A stretch of DNA of 5,490 nt from an uncultured Bacilli bacterium (GCA_910586635.1 CAJUJA010000051.1:3410-8899); one strand, 5' to 3'. Positions 1 through 5,427 are shown, counted from the stretch's first letter. Numbers and translations: made by a program. The notes: generated by a model not told the origin, from the sequence alone.

Positions 1-1
1 A

Positions 2-1411
2 TTTATGGATCGTTTGGAATTCTTAAAGAAGAATGTAAAGATTATGGAATACCACGGAAATTATTATCTAAAAGATATGTTTGATGCTGAGAGATTAATA
101 GCATCTAGGCTTCTATTATTAACCCATTTGGAAGATAATGGTTGTATGAATTTGGATCAAGAATTGGAACTATTAGAGGAAGAATTTTCTATTTGTTATA
201 ATTCTTCACAAAAAGAGGCAATTAAGAATTCGATTCTTAAAAATTTACTCATTATTACTGGTGGACCTGGTACAGGAAAAACTACTATTTTAAAGGCAAT
301 TGTAGAATTATATCAGAGAATTTATAAATGGAGTAATAAGGAGTCACAGGAAAATATTGCCCTTTTAGCACCTACGGGAAGAGCTGCTAAAAGGATGAAT
401 GAGACAACTTTATTTAAAGCTTCTACCATTCATAGATTTTTAAAATGGAATAAGGATACGGATACTTTTGTAATTAATGAGTATAATAAGAGTAATGTCA
501 AAATTTTGATTGTTGATGAAGCTAGTATGATAGATACTCACTTATTTAGTCATTTGTTAAAAGGGGTTAGTGTAAATACGAAAATTATCTTAATTGGTGA
601 TTATGATCAATTGCCTAGTGTAGGGGCAGGGCAGATTCTTCACGATGTGATTAGTAGTGGAGTGTTAAATGTATGTCATTTAAATGAGTTATATAGACAG
701 GTAGAAGATTCTAATATCATTCGTTTTGCTTGTAATATTAAAGATGGAGTATTAGATAAAAGTATATTTAATCAAAAAGAGGATTTAACTTTTATTGAAT
801 GTTGTTCCGATTTGGTATTATCAAATATTTGTGATATAGCATCTACCTATCAGGATTTAAGTTATAAAAAGTTTCAGGTTTTAGCACCTATGTATAAAAC
901 GAATTGTGGTATTGATCAGATTAATCTAAGTTTACAGAATATATTTAATTCAAGTTCAAAGAAAAAGAATGAAATTAAAGTAGGAGAGGTTATTTACCGT
1001 GAACAGGATAAAGTTATCCAGTTGACCAATCAACCAGATGATAATGTTTATAATGGGGATATTGGGATCATTTATAAAATTAGCCAAAAAAAGGGAAAAG
1101 AAATTATTATTGATTTTGATGGAAATCTTGTTAGGTACACACCGAGTAATTTTAATAATTTTAAATTGGCTTATGCAATAAGTATTCATAAATCTCAGGG
1201 GAGTGAATTTGATGTTGTAGTAATACCTATTGTTCGAGGATTTCATAAAATGCTATATCGAAAAATCATTTATACAGCAATTACTAGAGGCAAGAAAAAA
1301 CTATATTTAATTGGTGATTATACAGCTTTAAATATTGCCATTCAAAATGCTAAAGTGGATATTAGAAATACTACGATAAAAGAATTTCTAAAAAATGGTA
1401 TAAACCCTTAG
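2..1411 (+). CDS. recD2: RecD2-type ATP-dependent DNA helicase, C-terminal part (5' end outside window)
   Basis: This is a superfamily 1B 5'-3' DNA helicase of the RecD2/YrrC type, a cytoplasmic DNA-repair enzyme that acts without RecBC. Counting from the first Met at position 5, the 468 visible residues carry the whole motor: Walker A GGPGTGKTT (86-94), motif Ia APTGRAAKR (122-130), Walker B with DEAS (171-174), motif III GDYDQLPSVG (198-207), motif IV LNELYRQ (226-232), motif V with HKSQGSEFD (395-403) and motif VI YTAITRGKK (423-431). Residues about 326-359 resemble the SH3-like insert near the C-terminus of RecD2. Family members are roughly 720-800 residues, and the reading frame stays open to base 2, so the ATG at position 5 is very probably internal and the N-terminal OB/HhH region lies upstream of the window. 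The stop is TAG (1409-1411). No terminator follows directly, so it is probably cotranscribed with the small gene at 1469. The family call is firm; the true start is not visible. Confidence 0.93.
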   Translation, partial: FMDRLEFLKKNVKIMEYHGNYYLKDMFDAERLIASRLLLLTHLEDNGCMNLDQELELLEEEFSICYNSSQKEAIKNSILKNLLIITGGPGTGKTTILKAIVELYQRIYKWSNKESQENIALLAPTGRAAKRMNETTLFKASTIHRFLKWNKDTDTFVINEYNKSNVKILIVDEASMIDTHLFSHLLKGVSVNTKIILIGDYDQLPSVGAGQILHDVISSGVLNVCHLNELYRQVEDSNIIRFACNIKDGVLDKSIFNQKEDLTFIECCSDLVLSNICDIASTYQDLSYKKFQVLAPMYKTNCGIDQINLSLQNIFNSSSKKKNEIKVGEVIYREQDKVIQLTNQPDDNVYNGDIGIIYKISQKKGKEIIIDFDGNLVRYTPSNFNNFKLAYAISIHKSQGSEFDVVVIPIVRGFHKMLYRKIIYTAITRGKKKLYLIGDYTALNIAIQNAKVDIRNTTIKEFLKNGINP

Positions 1412-1430
1412 AACAACTTCATAATAATAA

Positions 1431-1445
1431 TGGTACATTGTACCA
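1431..1445. repeat. perfect 15-base dyad between recD2 and the small gene
   Basis: TGGTACA-T-TGTACCA is a perfect 7-base inverted repeat around one central T. It lies 19 bases after the recD2 stop and 23 bases before the first start codon of the next gene. No T-run follows, so it does not look like a terminator. As RNA it could fold as a 6-bp stem with an ATT loop; as DNA it has the form of a dimeric repressor site. No convincing promoter was seen next to it, which weakens the operator reading. Function unknown. Confidence 0.5.
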
Positions 1446-1468
1446 CATATTTTCTAAAGAGGTGATAA

Positions 1469-1639
1469 ATGATGAAAAAAAATATGAAAAAAGCACTTGC
1501 GATGACAGCTATTGTAGGTACTGGTTTTGCGTCTTGGATGATGTATAAGAAAAAAAATCCCGATGCTTTAGAGGATGTAAAAACAGCTGCTAAGAACGCT
1601 GCTGGTAAAATGTTAAACAAATTAGAAGATATGGAATAA
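1469..1639 (+). CDS. small single-pass membrane-type protein, 56 aa, unknown function
   Basis: I do not recognise a named family with certainty. The 56 residues show a basic N-terminus (MMKKNMKK), a short hydrophobic stretch (about residues 9-26, ending WMMY), then KKKN and a charged, Ala-rich segment (PDALEDVKTAAKNAAGK) likely to form an amphipathic helix. This layout resembles YtxH-like small membrane proteins. A strong ribosome-binding site, AGAGGTGAT at 1458-1466, supports translation. Two ATGs are adjacent: 1469 is 4 bases from the GGTG core and 1472 is 7 bases away, so the second may be the real start (55 aa). The gene is probably cotranscribed with recD2 and ends in its own terminator. 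From memory, B. subtilis also has a tiny membrane-type protein gene (yrzQ, DUF3918) next to yrrC/recD2, so this may be a positional counterpart; that is inference. A minus-strand frame across the same bases is a shadow. Confidence 0.75.
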   Translation: MMKKNMKKALAMTAIVGTGFASWMMYKKKNPDALEDVKTAAKNAAGKMLNKLEDME

Positions 1640-1658
1640 AACAATTTAATTTTGTTTT

Positions 1659-1685
1659 ACTGCTATAGAAAGTAGCAGTTTTTTT
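1659..1685 (+). terminator. intrinsic terminator of recD2 / small-protein transcript
   Basis: A perfect 7-bp stem, ACTGCTA (1659-1665) with TAGCAGT (1673-1679), encloses a 7-base loop and runs straight into a seven-T tract (1679-1685). It starts 20 bases after the stop of the small gene. The opposite strand has no T-run, so it acts in the plus direction only. Confidence 0.88.
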
Positions 1686-1757
1686 GTATTGACAAATTTT
1701 TTGGAAGAGTTGCTGGAGTAATAGACACATAGTATATCTCAGGAAATCGGCATTTTT

Positions 1758-1785
1758 AAAACCTCGATTAGTAATCGAGGTTTTT
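1758..1785 (-). terminator. strong, probably bidirectional intrinsic terminator
   Basis: AAAACCTCGATTA (1758-1770) and TAATCGAGGTTTT (1772-1784) are perfect 13-base inverted arms around one G; folded realistically this is an 11-bp stem with a 5-base loop. It begins 11 bases past the stop of the minus-strand transglutaminase gene, making it that gene's terminator, with four T on the minus strand. On the plus strand the right arm ends in five T (1781-1785), so it can also catch read-through from recD2 and the small gene. Confidence 0.87.
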
Positions 1786-1795
1786 AACTTAGGAT

Positions 1796-2704
1796 TTATG
1801 CAAATTCTTTATATGCATTAAAATCAAAATTGTGTTGTGTTTTTTCTAGTTGTTGTAGTTGACTAGTAGAAATTAGAAAAAAATTATCTTCTAATAAATC
1901 AGTTCCTGTATCTGTTACGGGATCATCCCATGTTAGATCAAGATGATACCAAACATCATATAAATTTACAGCATTCCATACATGAGCATCACTAGACACT
2001 TTATAGCTTTTGATATTTAATCGATCTAAAAATAGTTCCATAGCATCAGAATATCCTCCACAAATACCATAGCCTTCTATTAATGGTCCATAAGCAATGT
2101 CTGATTTATATTCAATAATATTATTATCTGTTCTATTGGAGTCATATTTTGAATTCTCAATTATATAATCATGTATTTTTCTAATTTGATCTTCTGTTGA
2201 AAGATTTGGATCTAAAACTTCCTTTTCAATATTTTTAATTGCTTCTTCGATTAGTCTAATATCAGTATCAGAGTATGCTTTTTTAATATTGATAGTAATT
2301 GTGCCTAATGTGTCTGTTTGAGTTGAAATATTTTTAAAACTATTGAAAGGATGAACATAGTTATTAATATGAGATAAGGTAACTTGATCTTTGGCTAAGG
2401 ATTTTACATCATCTAAACAAGAAGTGTACTCTTCTGGACAATAAAAGGTAAATTTATCTTTTCCAGCATTTAATATAGTATAAAAAATATTTAATAGTTC
2501 CTGTTTGTTTTTGGGTTTAAAATTATTTGTATTTTGTACATATAAAAAGTCATAGTCTCTATAATATTTATTCTTGTTACCTAAACTTACTTCTTTTGTC
2601 TCTTTTACAAAATAGTTATAATAAAATTTTAGAATTTGTTCTTTATAAAGAAGGGTAATTCCAAATGTTATTAATAAAAAACCTGTTACTAAAAATTTCT
2701 TCAT
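1796..2704 (-). CDS. membrane-anchored transglutaminase-like (papain-fold) protein
   Basis: The protein has 302 residues, with an N-terminal signal anchor (MKKF, then hydrophobic residues 4-20) that places the rest outside the membrane. The C-terminal half is a transglutaminase-like domain of the bacterial 'transglut_core' type: Cys215 in GYGICGGYSDA, His241 in DAHVWNAV and Asp256 in WYHLDLTWDDP form the expected Cys-His-Asp triad, so it is probably catalytically competent. In bacteria such domains may be proteases, peptidoglycan-related hydrolases or cross-linking enzymes; the substrate cannot be read from sequence. Residues about 30-165 have no domain I recognise, but Cys89 and Cys96 are close enough to form a disulfide. 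Start ATG (minus) is preceded by GGTGAA (2711-2716). It lies downstream of rpsT but is separated from it by a terminator and has its own candidate promoter, so it is probably a single-gene unit. It does not look like spore-coat Tgl, which has no membrane anchor. Confidence 0.88.
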   Translation of the reverse strand: MKKFLVTGFLLITFGITLLYKEQILKFYYNYFVKETKEVSLGNKNKYYRDYDFLYVQNTNNFKPKNKQELLNIFYTILNAGKDKFTFYCPEEYTSCLDDVKSLAKDQVTLSHINNYVHPFNSFKNISTQTDTLGTITINIKKAYSDTDIRLIEEAIKNIEKEVLDPNLSTEDQIRKIHDYIIENSKYDSNRTDNNIIEYKSDIAYGPLIEGYGICGGYSDAMELFLDRLNIKSYKVSSDAHVWNAVNLYDVWYHLDLTWDDPVTDTGTDLLEDNFFLISTSQLQQLEKTQHNFDFNAYKEFA

Positions 2705-2722
2705 TTATTATTCACCATCCTG

Positions 2723-2731
2723 ATTATAACA
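2723..2731 (-). promoter_or_regulatory. extended -10 promoter for the transglutaminase-like gene
   Basis: On the minus strand the sequence reads TGTTATAAT: a perfect -10 (TATAAT, 2723-2728) with the TG of an extended -10. The -35 position at 17 bases is poor (TAGAAG, 3 of 6) and falls in the loop and arm of the rpsT terminator. Transcription would start near 2715-2717, leaving a leader of only about 12 bases that is essentially the ribosome-binding site. Confidence 0.6.
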
Positions 2732-2732
2732 T

Positions 2733-2758
2733 AAAAAAGAAGTAACTTCTATTACTTC
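2733..2758 (-). terminator. rpsT terminator overlapping the rpsT stop codon
   Basis: On the minus strand GAAGTAA (2752-2758), a 6-base loop and TTACTTC (2739-2745) form a 7-bp stem followed by six T (2733-2738). The TAA of the left arm is the rpsT stop codon itself, so a ribosome finishing rpsT would cover the stem while it forms. This separates rpsT from the transglutaminase gene. Confidence 0.8.
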
Positions 2759-3015
2759 ATTGCATTTTTTTCCTTTGTTAGTCTAGATTTTAAACGACTT
2801 GCTTTATTTTGGTGGATTAATCCATTCTTTTTTGCTTTGTCAATTCTTTGAATTGCTATATTTAAATTTTTATTAGCGTCCTCTACATTTGCCTCTTTAA
2901 CAGCTTTCTCGAATTTTTTTATTGCTGTTCTCATACTAGATGTAATATAAGTATTTATAATTTCTTTTTTTGCATTAGAACGCATACGTTTTTTAGCACT
3001 TTTAATATTTGGCAT
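2752..3015 (-). CDS. rpsT: 30S ribosomal protein S20
   Basis: Small-subunit ribosomal protein bS20, which binds 16S rRNA and is needed for 30S assembly. The 87 residues match the family in length and show its hallmarks: the MPNIKSAKKRMRSN opening, a very basic helical bundle, and the ending helix with HQNKASRLKSRL. The start is the ATG at 3013-3015, chosen because the family N-terminus begins there and a strong Shine-Dalgarno GTGAGGTGAG (3020-3029, minus) sits just upstream. A longer in-frame extension to 3075 would run through the ribosome-binding site and promoter and is rejected. It is divergent from gpr, as in B. subtilis. It has its own sigma-A promoter and a terminator that overlaps the stop codon. 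Confidence 0.97.
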   Translation of the reverse strand: MPNIKSAKKRMRSNAKKEIINTYITSSMRTAIKKFEKAVKEANVEDANKNLNIAIQRIDKAKKNGLIHQNKASRLKSRLTKEKNAMK

Positions 3016-3046
3016 TTTTCTCACCTCACTTTTTGTAAACACATTC

Positions 3047-3093
3047 ATTCTATCAAAAAATATGCAAAAAAGCAAATAAAAATTAATTTTTTG
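3047..3093 (-). promoter_or_regulatory. sigma-A promoter of rpsT with UP-like element
   Basis: On the minus strand TTGCTT (3070-3075) is followed after 17 bases by TAGAAT (3047-3052), giving a transcript start near 3040 and a leader of about 25 bases. Upstream of the -35, 3077-3093 is an AT-only A-tract/T-tract block resembling an UP element bound by RNA polymerase alpha subunits, as expected for a ribosomal protein gene. The -35 is a 3-of-6 match, so the UP-like block may matter. The -35 bases are shared with the candidate gpr promoter. Confidence 0.65.
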
Positions 3094-3102
3094 TTCATAT
3101 TA
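3071..3102 (+). promoter_or_regulatory. candidate sigma-G (forespore) promoter of gpr
   Basis: CATATTA (3096-3102) matches the sigma-G -10 pattern CATNNTA exactly and sits 16 bases before the gpr start. The best -35 is AGCAAA (3071-3076), 4 of 6 against TGHATR, with a 19-base spacer, one longer than usual. Known biology supports it: gpr is read by forespore sigma factors in B. subtilis. The leader would be only about 10 bases and would begin at the ribosome-binding site. Confidence 0.5.
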
Positions 3103-3107
3103 TGAAT

Positions 3108-3115
3108 AGGTGATG
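3108..3115 (+). promoter_or_regulatory. ribosome-binding site fixing the GTG start of gpr
   Basis: AGGTGATG lies with its AGGTG core 6 bases before GTG at 3119. No in-frame ATG occurs until residue 94, and the N-terminus read from this GTG matches the GPR propeptide, so the non-ATG start is well supported. Confidence 0.8.
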
Positions 3116-3118
3116 TAA

Positions 3119-4159
3119 GTGGCACATGAGATAGATTTAAAAAATACAACTCTTAGGACAGATATCATTGTAGATACTATTGATACTTCTAAAGAAAATA
3201 GGGGAATTAAAAGTACCATAAAAAAAGAAGAAGATATCGTAGTTGAGGAAGTAGTAATTGATCAAGAAGGGGAAGAGTTATATGGAAAAAAGTCGGGTAT
3301 TTATAAAACAATTTCCTTTAAAGATATTACAGATAAAATTAATCATAAAAAAGTAGAAACTGTTTTGATTCAAGAATTGAAGCAATTATTAGATGAGATG
3401 GGAATTGATAAAAAATCTTCTTGCTTGATTATAGGTCTTGGTAATCATAAATCTACTCCAGATAGTTTAGGACCTAAGGTTTTAGATCATATTTTGGTTA
3501 CTAGATATTTATTTGATTTAGGAGAAGTAGAGGAAGGATATCGTAATACTTCTTCATTTAAACCAGGAGTTACAGGAGTTACAGGAATTGAGACTAAAAA
3601 ATTAATCGAAGGAGTTGTCAATGTTTCCAAACCAGACTTTTTAATTTTGATTGATGCTTTGGCTTCATCTTCTATTGATAGAGTCAATAAAACAATTCAA
3701 ATTACGGATGCAGGAATTATGCCAGGAAGTGGAGTTGGAAATGATCGGGAAGAAATTTCTAGTAAAACTTTTGGAATTCCTGTTATTGTACTGGGTGTAC
3801 CAACGATAGTAGATGCAGTTACAATTGTTTCTGATACCTTTAAATATATGATGCGTCAGTTTAGTTATAAACTAGAAAATATGGATAATAAAAAATTAAA
3901 GTTTGTGGATGCTCTTCATCAGAATTATCTAGAGAATGATAAAGAATTATCTAAGGAAAACAAGGAAAAGGTCTTAGGAATGGTTGGTTCCTTAGAGGAA
4001 GAAGACTTAAAAAAGTTAATCTTTGAAGTTCTATCTCCTATTGATTATAATTTAATGGTAACCCCTAAAGAGGTGGATTTTATTATGGATAAAATGTCTT
4101 TATTAATTGGAAACTCTATTAATAAAGTTTTACATGATTCATATAATCCGACAAATTAA
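3119..4159 (+). CDS. gpr: germination (SASP-degrading) aspartic endopeptidase GPR
   Basis: GPR (peptidase A25 family) is made in the forespore as an inactive zymogen and, during germination, degrades the small acid-soluble proteins that coat spore DNA. The 346 residues align by eye across their length with Bacillus GPR (about 368-370 aa): IGLGNHKSTPDSLGP (105-119) carries Asp115 and LIDALASSSIDRVN (177-190) carries Asp179, the two acidic residues equivalent to the essential pair described in B. megaterium. PGSGVGN (202-208), GIPVIVLGVPTIVDAVT (219-235) and NLMVTPKEVD (311-320) are further hallmarks. The N-terminus ELDL...RTDLAV of Bacillus appears here as EIDL...RTDIIV, with the expected autoprocessing point between Asp15 and Ile16. 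The start is GTG. spoIIP follows after 37 bases in the same direction. The genome should also encode SASP (ssp) genes. Confidence 0.97.
   Translation: MAHEIDLKNTTLRTDIIVDTIDTSKENRGIKSTIKKEEDIVVEEVVIDQEGEELYGKKSGIYKTISFKDITDKINHKKVETVLIQELKQLLDEMGIDKKSSCLIIGLGNHKSTPDSLGPKVLDHILVTRYLFDLGEVEEGYRNTSSFKPGVTGVTGIETKKLIEGVVNVSKPDFLILIDALASSSIDRVNKTIQITDAGIMPGSGVGNDREEISSKTFGIPVIVLGVPTIVDAVTIVSDTFKYMMRQFSYKLENMDNKKLKFVDALHQNYLENDKELSKENKEKVLGMVGSLEEEDLKKLIFEVLSPIDYNLMVTPKEVDFIMDKMSLLIGNSINKVLHDSYNPTN
4120..4147 (+). promoter_or_regulatory. candidate sigma-E (mother-cell) promoter of spoIIP
   Basis: CATATAAT (4140-4147) fits the sigma-E -10 CATAYANT, and TAATAAA (4120-4126) matches 5 of 7 positions of the sigma-E -35 KMATATT with a 13-base spacer. 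It lies within the last codons of gpr and would start transcription near 4154-4155, giving a leader of about 42 bases. In B. subtilis spoIIP is known to be read from a sigma-E promoter. The sequence is AT-rich, so chance matches are possible. Confidence 0.5.
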
Positions 4160-4196
4160 AAAGGTAGTCTATAGTATGATCTGATTAGGTGATACT

Positions 4197-5114
4197 ATGA
4201 AGAAGTTTACAAGTAAAGGAAAAAGGAAAAAGAAATTTAAATATAAACTTTTTCTTTTTCTTGTGGTTTTTATTTTGATGGTAGTTTCTACTTTTAAAAA
4301 TTTACTCAATTCTTCTATTAAAATAGATGATAAAAATCTTGTTAAATTTTTACTTGCAGATTTAAAATATGATAATAGTATTTTTGGGGAATTATTTCAT
4401 AATATTAAGAAAGACTATTCTCCGGTTGATTTATTATCTACTAACTATTATGATTTGGTTCCTAAGAAAGCAAAAAAAGTGGATAAAAAAAATGATGATT
4501 ATTTAATCTATCTTTATAACACTCATCAGGAGGAAAAATATGCACCATCTACTTTTGTTGAAAGTGAGGTTACGCCTTCTGTTATGATGTCTTCTTATAT
4601 TTTAAAGGATGTCTTTAATAAAAATAAACTTCCTACATTGGTAGAGGAAAGAAGTATGAAGGAATTATTAAATAAGAATCATTGGAAATATTATAAGAGC
4701 TATGATGCTAGTAGGATATATTTAGAAGATAGTCAAAATACTCATTCTTCTTTAAAATACTTTATTGATGTTCATAGAGATTCTTTAACAAAAGAGAAAA
4801 CTACAGTAGAAATTAATGGAAAGAGCTATGCAAAAACGATTTTTCTATTAGGTATGGAAAATCCTAATTATCAGGAAAATTTAGAATTTATAACGAAGAT
4901 TAATGATAAATTAAATGAAAAGTATCCGAATTTATCAAAAGGTATTTATAAAAAAGGAGGGGAGGGTGTGAATGGTGTTTATAATCAAGATCATTCAAAA
5001 TATACAATACTAATAGAAATTGGAGGGGTAGATAATACTACTACTGAGGTTTTAAACTCAACACTTGCCTTTTCCGAATGTTTTATGGAGGTGATTGCAG
5101 TCAATGAAGGGTAA
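4197..5114 (+). CDS. spoIIP: stage II sporulation protein P (engulfment peptidoglycan hydrolase)
   Basis: SpoIIP is the mother-cell amidase/endopeptidase that, with SpoIID and SpoIIM, thins septal peptidoglycan and drives engulfment. The 305 residues have a very basic cytoplasmic tail (MKKFTSKGKRKKKFKYK), one membrane helix (about 18-32) and an external catalytic domain. Zinc and catalytic candidates by analogy with Amidase_3 enzymes are His110 in YLYNTHQEEKY, Glu124, His193 in FIDVHRDS and Glu274 in LIEIGGVDN; the Glu124 choice rests on spacing and is the least certain. GVYNQDHSKYTILIEIGG (260-277) is a typical SpoIIP C-terminal stretch. It is about 100 residues shorter than B. subtilis SpoIIP (about 400 aa), apparently in the membrane-proximal linker. 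Start ATG follows AGGTGAT (4187-4193). It overlaps the next gene by 11 bases and probably shares a transcript with it and, in part, with gpr. Confidence 0.95.
   Translation: MKKFTSKGKRKKKFKYKLFLFLVVFILMVVSTFKNLLNSSIKIDDKNLVKFLLADLKYDNSIFGELFHNIKKDYSPVDLLSTNYYDLVPKKAKKVDKKNDDYLIYLYNTHQEEKYAPSTFVESEVTPSVMMSSYILKDVFNKNKLPTLVEERSMKELLNKNHWKYYKSYDASRIYLEDSQNTHSSLKYFIDVHRDSLTKEKTTVEINGKSYAKTIFLLGMENPNYQENLEFITKINDKLNEKYPNLSKGIYKKGGEGVNGVYNQDHSKYTILIEIGGVDNTTTEVLNSTLAFSECFMEVIAVNEG
5087..5095 (+). promoter_or_regulatory. ribosome-binding site inside spoIIP that sets the downstream start
   Basis: GGAGGTGAT is a near-perfect Shine-Dalgarno embedded in codons for the last residues of SpoIIP. The TTG at 5095 overlaps it and cannot be the start; ATG at 5104, 10 bases after the GGTG, can. 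This points to translational coupling of the two genes. Confidence 0.8.
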
Positions 5115-5424
5115 AAATGCTTTTAGGATTGTGATCTTTACATTAATTATTTTATATACTGTGTTATATATTACTCAGGCAACAGGATATTATGAGTATA
5201 CAAATAGAAAAACAAATACCTTAACGGAAAAGGCTGTAGAGCAATTTGAAAAGGATTTAAAAGCAGGAAAAAAGGTAAGTGCCAGTGACTATATAAAAGA
5301 AGAAAATGATTATAACAATAAAATGTCAAAAGGGGGAGTTTTCTTATCTAGTGCTATTGGAAGTGTCTTCGATTCGGTCATGAAATTTATTTTTAATGAG
5401 GTAAGTAAAGCAGTCGAGGAATAG
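5104..5424 (+). CDS. small membrane protein downstream of spoIIP, YqxA-like by position
   Basis: The protein has 106 residues: a short basic start (MKGKNAFR), one membrane helix (about 7-24), a charged middle (about 31-75, with a KAVEQFEKDLKAGKKV segment) and a C-terminal helix rich in hydrophobic residues (about 78-100, GVFLSSAIGSVFDSVMKFIF). I recognise no catalytic motif. In B. subtilis the gene in this place is yqxA (DUF3679), also a small single-pass membrane protein of about this size with a similar layout, so this is probably its counterpart, but I cannot confirm homology by eye. The ATG at 5104 is chosen because the ribosome-binding site at 5087-5095 precedes it; the gene overlaps the end of spoIIP by 11 bases in another frame. 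The context suggests a role in engulfment or another membrane step of sporulation. Stop is TAG. Confidence 0.85.
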   Translation: MKGKNAFRIVIFTLIILYTVLYITQATGYYEYTNRKTNTLTEKAVEQFEKDLKAGKKVSASDYIKEENDYNNKMSKGGVFLSSAIGSVFDSVMKFIFNEVSKAVEE

Positions 5425-5427
5425 ATT

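Noticed and set aside
956..1246. Minus-strand open frame of 96 codons inside recD2
   Set aside because: It lies antisense to the conserved SH3-like/motif V region of the helicase, and its composition (Ile/Asn/Phe rich) is what AT-rich antisense gives.
1335..1363. TTGCCA N17 GATATT as a promoter for the small gene inside recD2
   Set aside because: Both boxes match only 4 of 6 and such pairs are common by chance in AT-rich coding DNA.
1408..1644. Minus-strand open frame of 78 codons over the small gene
   Set aside because: It is a shadow of the 56-residue plus-strand gene, which has the good ribosome-binding site and terminator.
1689..1724. TTGACA (1689-1694) as a full sigma-A promoter
   Set aside because: No -10 lies at 16-18 bases; the nearest candidate, TAATAG (1719-1724), is 24 bases away.
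3016..3075. Upstream in-frame extension of rpsT by 20 codons
   Set aside because: It would translate the ribosome-binding site and promoter, and S20 proteins begin at the MPNIKSA methionine.
3078..3091. AAAAATTAATTTTT palindrome as a terminator or operator
   Set aside because: The stem would be only A-T pairs and is better explained as the AT-rich UP-like element of the rpsT promoter.
3571..3588. Short tandem repeat GGAGTTACA x2 in gpr
   Set aside because: It encodes GVTGVTGIE, which matches the conserved PGVMGITGIET stretch of GPR, so it is protein constraint and not a repeat element.
3487..3687. Minus-strand open frame of 66 codons inside gpr
   Set aside because: It is antisense to the most conserved part of GPR and shows no sign of its own translation.
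5095..5103. TTG start for the YqxA-like gene
   Set aside because: The TTG overlaps the Shine-Dalgarno sequence; the ATG at 5104 is correctly spaced.
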